DNA of 64,000 nt from Microbacterium proteolyticum (GTDB lineage: Bacteria; Actinomycetota; Actinomycetes; Actinomycetales; Microbacteriaceae), in NCBI RefSeq assembly GCF_029639405.1, contig NZ_CP121273.1, positions 62,001 through 126,000 of the forward strand. The letters run 5' to 3'. Shown here one piece after another: positions 33,087 to 41,343 of the stretch (its first letter is position 1; the number at the start of each line of letters is the position of its first letter). A model generated the notes under the pieces. It was not told where the DNA came from. It searched no databases and worked only from the letters and a program-made list of their open reading frames with translations. Position numbers and translations under genes: made by a program.

Positions 33087-34880
33087 ATGCGTTATACGAG
33101 CGGGAATTACGAAGCGTTCGCGCGGCCCCGCAAGCCGGCGGGTGTCGATGAGAAGTCGGCCTGGTTCGTCGGATCAGGGCTCGCGTCCCTATCCGGTGCC
33201 GCGTTCCTCATCCGCGACGGCCAGATGCCCGGGAACAAGATCACCATTCTCGAGGAGCTGAAGCTGCCCGGTGGCGCGCTCGACGGCATCAAGGAGCCGA
33301 AGAAGGGATTCGTGATCCGCGGCGGCCGCGAGATGGAGGACCATTTCGAGTGCCTGTGGGACCTGTTCCGCTCGATCCCGTCCCTCGAGGTAGAAGGAGC
33401 GAGCGTCCTGGACGAGTTCTACTGGCTCAACAAGGACGACCCGAACTACTCCCTGCAGCGCGCCACGATCGACCGAGGCCAGGACGCACACACCGACGGC
33501 AAGTTCGGCCTGAGCGAGAAGGCGCAGAAGGACATCGTCAAAGTCTTCCTCGCCACTCGCGAGGAGATGGAGAACAAGCGGATCGACGAGGTGTTCGGCA
33601 AGGACTTCCTCGAGAGCAACTTCTGGCTCTACTGGCGGACGATGTTCGCCTTCGAGGAGTGGCACTCCGCACTGGAGATGAAGCTGTACCTTCACCGGTT
33701 CATCCACCACATCGGCGGCCTGCCCGATTTCTCGGCGTTGAAGTTCACCAAGTACAACCAGTACGAGTCCCTCGTCCTGCCCCTGTACACGTGGCTGCTC
33801 GACCAGGGCGTGACGTTCCACTTCTCCACGCAGGTCACGGATGTCGACTTCGACATCTCCGCCGACGGTGCGCGCAAGCAGGCCACGCGTCTGCACTGGG
33901 TCTCGGGGCCGGAGGGAGCACCGGGAGACGGCGTCGACCTGTCGGAGAACGACCTGCTGTTCATGACGATCGGATCGCTGACGGAGAACTCGAACGAGGG
34001 AGACCAGCACACCCCCGCACGTCTGGACGAGGGCCCCGCACCCGCCTGGGACCTGTGGCGGCGGATCGCGCAGAAGGACCCCGCGTTCGGGCGTCCGGGA
34101 GTCTTCGCCGATCACATCCCGCAGACGAAATGGGAGTCGGCCACCGTCACCACCCTAGACGCGCGGATCCCGGCGTACATCGAGAAGATCGCCAAGCGCG
34201 ACCCCTTCAGCGGGAAGGTGGTCACGGGAGGTATCGTCACCGCGCGGGACTCCCGCTGGCTCCTGTCATGGACCGTCAACCGGCAGCCCCACTTCAAGCA
34301 GCAGAAGCCCGACGAGATCGTGGTGTGGGTTTACGCCCTGTTCTCCGACGTGCCCGGGGACTACACGGGAAAGACCATTCAGGAGTCCACCGGTGAGGAG
34401 ATCGCGCAGGAGTGGCTCTATCATCTCGGCGTCCCCGTCGAGGAGATCCCCGAGCTCGCGGCCAATGCTGCGAAGACCGTTCCGGTGATGATGCCCTACG
34501 TGACCGCGTTCTTCATGCCGCGGCAGGCCGGAGACCGCCCGGATGTCGTCCCGGAAGGATCGGTGAACTTCGCCTTCATCGGGCAGTTCGCCGAGTCCAA
34601 GGAGCGCGACTGCATCTTCACGACGGAGTACTCGGTGCGCACGCCGATGGAGGCCGTCTACACCCTGCTGGACATCGAACGCGGCGTGCCCGAGGTCTTC
34701 AACTCCACGTACGACGTGCGGAAGCTGCTCTCGGCGACCAGCCGGCTGCGCGACGGCGAGGAGGTGCATCTCCCCGGCGGCCCTATCGCCCGGAAGCTGC
34801 TTCACAACAAGGTGGACGACACGGAGATCGGTGCACTCCTCAGCGAGTACGGCCTGATCGCCGATCACAGCGACCACTGA
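33087..34880 (+). CDS. ohyA: Oleate hydratase
   Basis: A 597-residue FAD-dependent hydratase (EC 4.2.1.53 family), which adds water to the cis-9 double bond of oleate to make 10-hydroxystearate. The FAD motif is GSGLASLSGAAFLIRDG near residue 30. GGREMEDHFECLWDL holds the catalytic Glu region. RTMFAFEEWHSALEMKLYLHRFIHH and FAFIGQFAE are further family signatures. The ATG at 33087 follows AAGGAAG. Hydration detoxifies unsaturated fatty acids, which fits the TetR control. A strong terminator follows. Confidence 0.95.
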   Translation: MRYTSGNYEAFARPRKPAGVDEKSAWFVGSGLASLSGAAFLIRDGQMPGNKITILEELKLPGGALDGIKEPKKGFVIRGGREMEDHFECLWDLFRSIPSLEVEGASVLDEFYWLNKDDPNYSLQRATIDRGQDAHTDGKFGLSEKAQKDIVKVFLATREEMENKRIDEVFGKDFLESNFWLYWRTMFAFEEWHSALEMKLYLHRFIHHIGGLPDFSALKFTKYNQYESLVLPLYTWLLDQGVTFHFSTQVTDVDFDISADGARKQATRLHWVSGPEGAPGDGVDLSENDLLFMTIGSLTENSNEGDQHTPARLDEGPAPAWDLWRRIAQKDPAFGRPGVFADHIPQTKWESATVTTLDARIPAYIEKIAKRDPFSGKVVTGGIVTARDSRWLLSWTVNRQPHFKQQKPDEIVVWVYALFSDVPGDYTGKTIQESTGEEIAQEWLYHLGVPVEEIPELAANAAKTVPVMMPYVTAFFMPRQAGDRPDVVPEGSVNFAFIGQFAESKERDCIFTTEYSVRTPMEAVYTLLDIERGVPEVFNSTYDVRKLLSATSRLRDGEEVHLPGGPIARKLLHNKVDDTEIGALLSEYGLIADHSDH

Positions 34881-34899
34881 TGATCTCCTGATCCCTGGG

Positions 34900-34946
34900 A
34901 AAGGGGAGATCGGAGCCGGCAGAGCCGGTCCCGATCTCCCCTTTTT
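34900..34946 (+). terminator. Rho-independent terminator after oleate hydratase
   Basis: AAAGGGGAGATCGG (34900-34913) pairs with CCGATCTCCCCTTTT (34931-34945), with a nested GCCGGC/GCCGGT loop helix and a T5 end. The adjacent ISL3 terminal sequence begins at 34948. Confidence 0.85.
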
Positions 34947-34950
34947 CGGC

Positions 34951-36160
34951 TCATCGCGAATGAGAGTGTAGGAGCGGTCTGAATCCGCCGGCTTCGAGGA
35001 GCGATCTGGCGACGTAGTGCGTGAGGTTCCGGAAGCCGAGGGCGGAACCGCGAAGGTGCTCGAGCCGGCCGTTGATGGCCTCCGTTGGGCCGTTGCTCGT
35101 TCCGGGGCGGTCGAAGAACGCGAGGATGTCCGCGGCGCGCTGCTTCAGTGTGCGGCCGAGGCGACGGACCTCTTTGAGCAGCGCGGGGACGCCGTTGCTG
35201 ACAGAGTCGATCACCGCCCGCATCATCTCCTTCGCCTTGTTCTTGTCGGGTTCGCGGTAGGCGGCGACGATGCGCTGGTAGATGCCCCAGGTCGCTTCGA
35301 CCTCGACGTGCTCCTCGGCGGCGAACACCGCGTCGAGCCGCGCGGTCTGCTTCTCGGTGAGGAAGCTCGCGCCGGTGTGGAGGGTGCGGCGGACCCCGTA
35401 GAGCGGGTCGCCGGCGTGACCGCGGTGCCCGAGGGTGTCTTGTTGGACGCGCTGCCTGGTCCGGTCGAGCGCGTCGCCGGCGAGGCGGACGACGTGGAAC
35501 GGGTCCATCACCGGGACCGCGTCGGGGAGCTCTTCGGCCGCGGCGGTCTTGAACCCGGAGAACCCGTCCATCGCGACCACCTCGATCCGGCTCGACCACT
35601 CCGCAGGCCGGGCGGCGAGCCACTCCTTGAACACCTGCTTCGAGCGGCCCTCGACCATGTCCAGCAGCCTGGCCGGGCCCGTCTTGTTCCTCGTGGGGGT
35701 GAGGTCGATGATCACGGTCACGTACTTCTCGCCAAACCGTGTGTGACGCCAGACGTGCTCGTCGACACCGATCGTGGTGACCCCGTCGAACCTCGCCGGG
35801 TCGTCGATCAGGCGACGCTTGCCTTCGGCGATGATCGCGGTGTTCGCGGTATGCCACGACACCCCGAGCCCTGCTGCGGCGCGGGAGACGGTGAGGTGGT
35901 CGACCACGATCGCCGTGAGTGCCCACCCGATCCCGCCGCGGGAGATCTTCTCCCTCGGCGCCGCCGCCTTCGACGTGTCCTGCCGCCAGGTCCGGCGGCA
36001 GTGCGTGCACCGGTAGCGGCGCACCCGGACCAGCAGCGTCGTCGGCCGATGCCCGAACGGCTCACGCGCCAGCGGCCGCGTCACCGTGTCACGCGGCACG
36101 CCCTCCGCGCCGCACTTCCGACACCACGGGTCGTCCTCGACGACGCGGCACTCCAGCACC
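34951..36160 (-). pseudogene. ISL3-family transposase, C-terminal part (disrupted)
   Basis: About 400 residues from VLECRVVEDDPWCRKCG to the end. There is a zinc-finger CxxC pair, the RVRRYRCTHCRRTWRQDT motif, a DDE core (TIGVDEHVWR, MDGFSGFK, MDPFHVVRLAGDALD) and GTSNGPTEAINGRLEHLRGSALGFRN at the C terminus. The missing N terminus lies at 40362-40468, on the far side of the IS21-family element. Excising that element and one copy of AGCACC restores the frame (...DRAV|LECRVV...). The remaining frame could start at a GTG at 36159, so a truncated protein is possible. Confidence 0.9.
36155..36160. repeat. 6-bp target-site duplication, left copy
   Basis: AGCACC here and AGCACC at 40362-40367 flank the IS21-family element exactly. 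Together with continuity of the interrupted ISL3 coding sequence, this fixes both insertion boundaries. Confidence 0.85.
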
Positions 36161-36297
36161 TGGCTCTGTCACGCTTAGCTGGCCCAGGCTTGTCGCTTTG
36201 ATTTGGCCCAGCTCGTCGGCTGCCGGGGTGTCGTTGTCGGTCTGATTTGGCCCAGGGCTGAGGGTGTCCTCGTTCGGTATCGAGCGAGGAGGGGCCT

Positions 36298-37953
36298 GTG
36301 AGGTCGAGGGTGGAAGAGTTCGCCGAGATTCGTCGTGCGGCGCGGGTCGAGGGGTTGTCGATCAACGCGCTGGCGAAACGGTTCCGAGTGCATCGACGCA
36401 CGGTCCGTCAGGCGTTGGAGTCCGCAGAGCCGCCGGCGCGGAAGACCCCGGTCCGGGCAGCGCCGAAGCTCGATGGGGTGCGGGAGCTTATCGACGGGAT
36501 GCTGCGGCAGGACATCGACGCGCCGCGGAAGCAGCGGCAGACCGCGACCCGGATCTGGCACCGGCTCCTGGACGAGCACGGCGCCGATGTCGGCTACCCG
36601 ACGGTGCGTGACTACGTGCGGTGGCGGCGGCCGGAGATCCTTGGCACCAGCGGGGTGTCGCGAGCGATGGTCCCGCAGGAACACGCGCCCGGCGCTGAGG
36701 CGGAGGTCGATTTCGGGGAGCTGTGGGTGATCCTCGCTGGGGTGAAGACAAAGTGCTACATGTTCGCGTTCCGCCTCTCCCACTCGGGGCGTGCCGTGCA
36801 CCGCGTCTACCCGACGCAGGCGTTGGAGGCGTTCCTGGAAGGCCATATCGACGCGTTCGAGGAACTCGGCGGTGTCCCAACGCTGCAGATCAAGTACGAC
36901 AACCTCTCACCCGCAGTCACGCAGGTTCTCTCCGGCCGGGCGCGGGTAGAGACCACACGGTGGGCGTTGTTCCGATCGCATTACGGGTTCGACGCGTTCT
37001 ACTGCGAGCCCGGGATCAACGGGGCGCACGAGAAGGGCGGCATCGAGGGCGAGGTTGGCAGGTTCCGCCGCACCTGGCTCTCACCCATGCCCGTCGTCGC
37101 GTCCCTCGCCGAGCTCAACGCCCGGATCCGTGAATGGGATCTGCGGGATGAGAGACGGCGGATCGGGCAGAAGATCAGCACTGTCGCCCAGGACCTCTCC
37201 TCCGATCGGGAGCATCTCGCGCAGCTGCCGAGGGATCGGTTCGACCCGGGCCTGGAGCTCTACCCGCGGGTCGACAGGTCCGGGCTGGTGACGGTGCGGC
37301 AGGCGAAGTACTCCGTCCCGGTCCGGCTCATCGGCCGCAAACTCCGCGTCTCGCTGCGCGCGTCTGAGCTCGTCGTATTCGACGGCCGGCAGGTCGTGGC
37401 CCGGCATGAGCGGGTCATCGAACGCTACGGGCAATCCGTCCAGCTCGATCACTACCTCGAGGTGCTCCAGCACAAGCCCGGCGCTCTCGGCGGCTCCACC
37501 GCCCTCGCCCACGCCCGCAACACGGGCGCGTTCACTGGGCTGCATGAGGGGTTCTGGGCGGAATCGAGGAAGGTCAACGGTGATGCAGCCGGCACGAGAG
37601 AGCTCATCGACGTGCTCCTGCTGCACCGCACTATGCCGACCCCGGCGGTGCTCGCTGGAATCAGTGCCGCGCTCACCGTCGGCGCGGTCACTGCCGACGT
37701 CGTCGCCGTGGAAGCGCGCCTCGCGGCGGCCCAGCTCGAGAAAAATGACATCGCGCTCATCGAGGCGCCGACGTTGCCGAAGGTGGTGTCGCTCACGCAA
37801 CGTCGTCTCACCGACCCGGCCGCGGTCATCGCCGGCCTCCCGCAAGACAACCGGCCCCTCCCGTCCGTCGCCGGCTACGACGCATTGCTGACCAAGAGAG
37901 CCGCGAAACACGCGGTTACCGCATCCATGAGTGAAGGAGCCTCCGGCGCATGA
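36298..37953 (+). CDS. istA: IS21-family transposase IstA
   Basis: A 551-residue DDE transposase. The N-terminal HTH (GLSINALAKRFRVHRRTVRQAL) is followed by an integrase core with acidic residues in EAEVDFGELW, KYDNLSPAV and GGIEGEVGRFRR. A C-terminal beta-type domain includes YSVPVRLIGRKLRVSLRAS. GTG start at 36298 with GAGGAGGGG upstream. It overlaps istB by 4 bases, as usual in the family. Confidence 0.95.
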   Translation: MRSRVEEFAEIRRAARVEGLSINALAKRFRVHRRTVRQALESAEPPARKTPVRAAPKLDGVRELIDGMLRQDIDAPRKQRQTATRIWHRLLDEHGADVGYPTVRDYVRWRRPEILGTSGVSRAMVPQEHAPGAEAEVDFGELWVILAGVKTKCYMFAFRLSHSGRAVHRVYPTQALEAFLEGHIDAFEELGGVPTLQIKYDNLSPAVTQVLSGRARVETTRWALFRSHYGFDAFYCEPGINGAHEKGGIEGEVGRFRRTWLSPMPVVASLAELNARIREWDLRDERRRIGQKISTVAQDLSSDREHLAQLPRDRFDPGLELYPRVDRSGLVTVRQAKYSVPVRLIGRKLRVSLRASELVVFDGRQVVARHERVIERYGQSVQLDHYLEVLQHKPGALGGSTALAHARNTGAFTGLHEGFWAESRKVNGDAAGTRELIDVLLLHRTMPTPAVLAGISAALTVGAVTADVVAVEARLAAAQLEKNDIALIEAPTLPKVVSLTQRRLTDPAAVIAGLPQDNRPLPSVAGYDALLTKRAAKHAVTASMSEGASGA

Positions 37954-38759
37954 GTCCGACCCTCACGAACGTTACGACCACGCTCCGCCACCGCCGCGGC
38001 CTGACTGAGGAAGCCGCCGCGGCCGCCGTCGACTCCGCCTGCCGACGGCTCCGGCTGCCGACGATCCGGGCGGTGATGGAAGAGGCGACGCAGACCGCGA
38101 AACGGGAGCAACTGTCCTACCTCGGCTACCTCGCCGAGCTGCTCCTCGCCGAGGTCGACGACCGGGACCGCCGCTCCATCACGCGCCGGGTCCAGAACGC
38201 CGGCTTCCCGCGGCAGAAATGGTTGGGCGACTTCGACTACGACGCGAACCCGAACATCAACCCCGCCACCATCCACACCCTCGCGCAAGGCGACTGGATC
38301 CGCCGCGGGGAACCCCTCTGCCTCATCGGCGACTCCGGCACCGGCAAGTCGCATCTCCTGATCGGGCTCGGCACCGCCGCAGCCGAAAAGGGCTACCGGG
38401 TCCGATACACGCTCGCGACCCGGCTCGTGAACGAGCTCGTCGAAGCCGCCGACGATATGCAACTGAACCGCACCATCGCCCGCTACGGTCGCGTCGACCT
38501 GCTCTTGATCGATGAACTCGGCTACATGGAACTCGATCGCAGAGGCGCCGAACTCCTGTTCCAAGTCCTCACCGAGAGAGAAGAGAAGGCATCCGTGGCG
38601 ATCGCGACCAACGAAGCCTTCAGCGGATGGACGAAGACATTCACCGACCCGAGACTCTGCGCGGCGATCGTCGACCGACTCACCTTCCACGGCACCATCA
38701 TCGAGACCGGGACCGACTCATATCGACTCAACCACACCAGGAAGACGCCAGCGCGCTAG
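37950..38759 (+). CDS. istB: IS21-family helper ATPase IstB
   Basis: A 269-residue AAA+ ATPase with Walker A GDSGTGKSHLL, Walker B VDLLLIDELGYMELD and the usual IstB ending. It helps target selection for IstA. The ATG overlaps the istA stop. Confidence 0.95.
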   Translation: MSPTLTNVTTTLRHRRGLTEEAAAAAVDSACRRLRLPTIRAVMEEATQTAKREQLSYLGYLAELLLAEVDDRDRRSITRRVQNAGFPRQKWLGDFDYDANPNINPATIHTLAQGDWIRRGEPLCLIGDSGTGKSHLLIGLGTAAAEKGYRVRYTLATRLVNELVEAADDMQLNRTIARYGRVDLLLIDELGYMELDRRGAELLFQVLTEREEKASVAIATNEAFSGWTKTFTDPRLCAAIVDRLTFHGTIIETGTDSYRLNHTRKTPAR

Positions 38760-38787
38760 CGGTCCAGACGGCCGCCAGCATCCAGAT

Positions 38788-38834
38788 CTTGTGCTCCTCA
38801 TCTGGTACAACTTGTGATAGACAAGTGGCACAAG
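38788..38834. promoter_or_regulatory. Nested inverted repeats, likely operator of the passenger operon
   Basis: ACTTGT-GATAG-ACAAGT (38810-38826) is nested inside a second pair CTTGTGC (38788-38794) and GCACAAG (38828-38834). It lies just before the passenger membrane gene. Dyads of this kind are typical of YtrA-type GntR repressors, and a gene for one is encoded two genes downstream. Confidence 0.65.
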
Positions 38835-38845
38835 AGATTGGATGA

Positions 38846-39892
38846 GTGATGTTGATGAGCGGTGCGCGCATGTTCGACCCAGCCCAGTTGATCGCAGGAG
38901 CGTTCTCGCTACCTGCAGTCTCGTTCTTCGTGGCATTGGTCCTTGCGGCAGGTATAGGTCTCTACACGTCACGGGCTTCTGCTGCTGCACGGCCGCTTAC
39001 CGCAGAGCCGCGATCAGTTCGAGCGCGATACGCACCCGAGCGGCGTGCGATTGGATGGGCCGCGGCCGGGGTGCTCGTCTTTTTCTTCGTTGACTACGTG
39101 ATCCGCGGCTACATCCTCACTGGTGCGGATCGTCTTCATTGGTGGCGATTCACCACCCCGATCGCGTGCGCCATCATCGGTCTCGGCATCGTCCTCGCTT
39201 TCATCGTGACGAGGGGGACGACCCCGGCGGAGGTTCCCGTGATTTCGGCCGAACGTCGAAGCTGGGTGAGCTTCAGCTCCCGGTTCGCGCTCATCAGCCT
39301 GGGGCTCACGGCTCTGATCCTCGTGGTGACGACCGTTGCTGCCGGTCTCGCATCGTCACCCAACGTGCAGGGCCAATACGTCTGGCTCGTCATTCCCATC
39401 CCCAACGAAAGCACGATCGACCCGATCCGTCTGCCCTTCTACGGGTGGACCTACGGGCTGCCGGTGCTCACCAGCCTGGGTGCCCTGCTCGCCGTCGCCT
39501 GGTCCGCGTTCGATCGCAATGCGGCGCGCCCATACCTCCACACCGAGACCCTCATCGCCGAGCGGGCTGCGCGTCGAGAGGCCGCGCGCAACGTCACACG
39601 CGTGACAACGGCGGCGGTTCTTCTCACACTCGCCGGCGCCTGGCGTTTCATCGCAAACTCGGGATCGGTTTCCCACCTGACCGTCACGGGGCAGAACGGG
39701 GACAACCCCTACGACGCCGCCTGGCGATACGCCGAGCTCGCCGTCGCCGCGGGATGGTGCGCTCCCATTCTCGAGATCACCGGGTTCGTGCTGCTACTCC
39801 TCGTCGCTGGCAGTGGCCTGCGACGCCGCCCAGCGACCCGCCAACCATCGGCTCCGACCGAGACACCGGCGACCCTGGAGGCAACGCGATGA
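38846..39892 (+). CDS. Passenger membrane protein of unknown function
   Basis: 348 residues from the GTG at 38846; ATGs at 38855 and 38870 are equally plausible starts, and none has a strong ribosome-binding site. About six membrane helices are visible (for example residues 17-37, 70-90, 105-125, 150-170, 210-230 and 310-330). Charged loops carry SAERRSWVSFSSRFALISLG. It resembles multi-pass proteins that accompany YtrA-family regulators, but I recognise no family. It is translationally coupled to the GntR gene (ATGA overlap at 39889). Confidence 0.75.
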   Translation: MMLMSGARMFDPAQLIAGAFSLPAVSFFVALVLAAGIGLYTSRASAAARPLTAEPRSVRARYAPERRAIGWAAAGVLVFFFVDYVIRGYILTGADRLHWWRFTTPIACAIIGLGIVLAFIVTRGTTPAEVPVISAERRSWVSFSSRFALISLGLTALILVVTTVAAGLASSPNVQGQYVWLVIPIPNESTIDPIRLPFYGWTYGLPVLTSLGALLAVAWSAFDRNAARPYLHTETLIAERAARREAARNVTRVTTAAVLLTLAGAWRFIANSGSVSHLTVTGQNGDNPYDAAWRYAELAVAAGWCAPILEITGFVLLLLVAGSGLRRRPATRQPSAPTETPATLEATR

Positions 39893-40278
39893 CATCGCAC
39901 GTCGTCGTCACCACACCCGAAGAGAGCAACCCAGCGATCGACATCTACCGGCAGCTTCGCGGGCTCATCGTCTCAGGCCAATTGGGCGCGAACGAGCGGC
40001 TTCCCACGGTGCGCCAGACCGCCGCAGACCTCAAAGTCGCGCAGGGCACCGCGGCGAAGGCCTACAAGATGCTCGAGCAGGATGGACTCGTCGTCACCCG
40101 GACCGCGGCCGGGACGCGCGTGGCAGACTCCGCCGCAGTGCTGCCTCAATCGGTGATCCGGCGAATCCGCGAACTCGTCGACGAAGCCGCCGCCACGAAC
40201 ACGGACCACGACGACGTGATCAATGTCCTCCGCGCGATACTGCAAACTCGATCCGGCAACGCGCACCATCCAGCCTGA
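39889..40278 (+). CDS. GntR-family regulator, YtrA type
   Basis: A 129-residue protein. The winged HTH is clear (AIDIYRQLRGLIVSGQLGANERLPTVRQ, VAQGTAAKAYKMLEQDGLVVTR, AAGTRVAD), with only a short helical tail (about 45 residues) and no ligand-binding domain, as in YtrA regulators. It should control its own two-gene operon through the dyads at 38788-38834. It lies 83 bases inside the right end of the IS21-family element. Confidence 0.88.
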   Translation: MTSHVVVTTPEESNPAIDIYRQLRGLIVSGQLGANERLPTVRQTAADLKVAQGTAAKAYKMLEQDGLVVTRTAAGTRVADSAAVLPQSVIRRIRELVDEAAATNTDHDDVINVLRAILQTRSGNAHHPA

Positions 40279-40361
40279 CGAACACAGCCCTTCAGAAGAC
40301 ACCATCTTGGATGGGCCAAATCAGGCCGTCCCCCCTGGGCCACAAGACGTTGACAAAGCCA

Positions 40362-40468
40362 AGCACCGCCCGATCAGGCTCGAGCAGCTGCCCGACGGCT
40401 TGAAGGCCGAGCTCGTCGAGACGGCAGAACGTGGTCAGGTCAGGGGTCGCGAACGTAGGGTGGTGCAA
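40362..40468 (-). pseudogene. ISL3-family transposase, N-terminal fragment
   Basis: On the minus strand the sequence reads HPTFATPDLTTFCRLDELGL, then QAVGQLLEPDRAVL, and runs directly into the target duplication. This is the usual N terminus of ISL3 transposases and joins in frame to the fragment ending at 36160. The first codon is uncertain (TTG at 40468). Confidence 0.8.
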
Positions 40469-40574
40469 GTCGAGGTCTTCCGGCGGATGGTGAGCGTGAG
40501 AACTTCCATCCTGGAAGACCTCGACGCCTATCCGCGAACCAGCCGGCGGTCCCGGGCTACACCCTCAACTGCGA

Positions 40575-40765
40575 AGAGCCTCGAATGGACCAGGCTCGTG
40601 AGCCCTGAACTGTCGGTCGTCTCTCAACCGGTATTGGGGATGAAACAAAGTGCGGCAACCGAACTACTGCGCCGCATCGACGGTGATGAAGACGAGTTCC
40701 GCACAACCTTCTGTGACACAGAATTCGTGTATCGGGCCTCGACCGCACCGCCTCCTTCGGGGTAA
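40575..40765 (+). pseudogene. LacI-family regulator, C-terminal remnant
   Basis: The frame reads LEWTRLVSPELSVVSQPV, then ATELLRRIDGDEDEF and TEFVYRASTAPP before a TAA at 40763. This is the standard C terminus of LacI/PurR repressors (LTxVxQPVxxMGxxA...LLxRIDG...TELVxRxSTAPP). The DNA-binding and most of the ligand domain are missing; the ISL3 right end lies about 30 bases upstream. Confidence 0.65.
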
Positions 40766-40795
40766 CGGCCAGGTCAACCGACGGTACATCCTGTT

Positions 40796-40822
40796 GGTGC
40801 AAAACCGATCGGGTTTTGCTCC
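40796..40822. repeat. Imperfect copy of the ACCGATCGGT palindrome
   Basis: GGTGCAAAACCGATCGGG followed by TTTTGCTCC is nearly the 24-bp palindrome of 25114-25137, with one inserted G and one arm mismatch. The 70-bp tail present in copies A and B is absent. It may be a binding site left at an old element boundary. Confidence 0.6.
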
Positions 40823-40869
40823 AATACGGTTGTCGAAGGACATGTAGTCGCGCCTGCCGGGGCTGGCCT

Positions 40870-41202
40870 TCACCGAGATGCGGCGTGTGCTTGCTGAGCG
40901 GGGGCGGGTTCGGTCCAGTGGTCGAGGTCGATTATGAGGCCGCTGGTGCTGTTTGCTTGGGCGGCGAGTTGCTGGAGGTATGCGCCTACGAGGGGTGTTG
41001 CTTCGGGTGTGGTGTAGGTGAAGCGGAGGGGGATGTTGGGGTTCATCCAGATTGTGATGCGAGGTTCGGGGTTGGCACGTTGGGTCAGGGTGAGGGTGAA
41101 GTTCTCGCCGCGGCGGAGCTTGGTCGCGGCGATGACTTGGATGTAGTGCAGGAGGCGATCGTCGATGATGGCGTCGCTGTTGCTGTAGTAAAGGTTTCCC
41201 AT
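40870..41202 (-). CDS. DUF7882-like protein
   Basis: A 110-residue protein: MGNLYYSNSDAIIDDRLLHY, then IAATKLRRGENFTLTL, a beta-rich middle (ITIWMNPNIPLRFTY) and a helical end with SGLIIDLDHW. It aligns with 46547-46903, 47139-47423 and the relic at 25482. The ATG at 41202 gives the conserved MG start; the open frame continues upstream without another family match. These Microbacteriaceae proteins are sometimes labelled as ATP-dependent DNA ligase by transfer, but no ligase motif is visible. Confidence 0.75.
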   Translation of the reverse strand: MGNLYYSNSDAIIDDRLLHYIQVIAATKLRRGENFTLTLTQRANPEPRITIWMNPNIPLRFTYTTPEATPLVGAYLQQLAAQANSTSGLIIDLDHWTEPAPAQQAHAASR

Positions 41203-41343
41203 GGGCCCTATCAGTCGGATGGTGGGCGCGCGCAGGGAGTGACGGGCCTGTCGCACGAGACGGCGGTGCCGCTCACATATAGAAGAGCACGACAGGGCCT
41301 GCTCCGTCACAAAAATGTTCGGACCCCGGGCGGAGGGTGTTCC

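Larger units (their letters stand above)
36161..40361. mobile_element. IS21-family element with two passenger genes (4.2 kb)
   Basis: Terminal inverted repeats are TGGCTCTGTCA (left) and, read inward from the right, TGGCTTTGTCA. Inside each end are the repeated subterminal motifs TGGCCCAGG and TGATTTGGCCCA expected for IS21-type transposase binding. Order: istA, istB, then a membrane-protein gene and a GntR gene not normally part of IS21 elements, which are about 2-2.5 kb. A 6-bp target duplication (AGCACC) flanks it, and the interrupted ISL3 transposase reads through when it is removed. Confidence 0.9.
34948..40544. mobile_element. ISL3-family element, interrupted by an IS21-family element
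   Basis: The left end GGCTCATCGCGAATGAG begins at 34948. The tentative right end read inward, GGCTGGTTCGCGGATAGG, begins at 40544. Removing the nested element and one target copy leaves about 1390 bp, the usual ISL3 size. The single transposase gene is on the minus strand and is split by the insertion. No 8-bp target duplication is visible at the outer ends, so the borders may have been rearranged; the right end is less certain than the left. Confidence 0.75.

Noticed and set aside
35017..36201. 394-residue plus-strand frame opposite the ISL3 transposase
   Set aside because: The minus strand encodes a clear DDE transposase; the plus frame is its mirror with unnatural Arg/Glu/Val composition.
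36155..40367. Earlier reading that the IS21-family element ends after istB near 38790
   Set aside because: No inverted end is present there; matching terminal and subterminal repeats, target duplication and ISL3 continuity place the right end at 40361.
30173..40544. Idea that tnpR, truncated transposase, oleate cassette and ISL3 form one composite transposon
   Set aside because: No matching terminal repeats or target duplication bound the whole stretch; only the IS21-family element has well-defined borders.
40870..41202. ATP-dependent DNA ligase label for DUF7882-like proteins
   Set aside because: No KxDG ligase motif or nucleotidyltransferase motif is present in any of the copies, and they are about 100 residues long.
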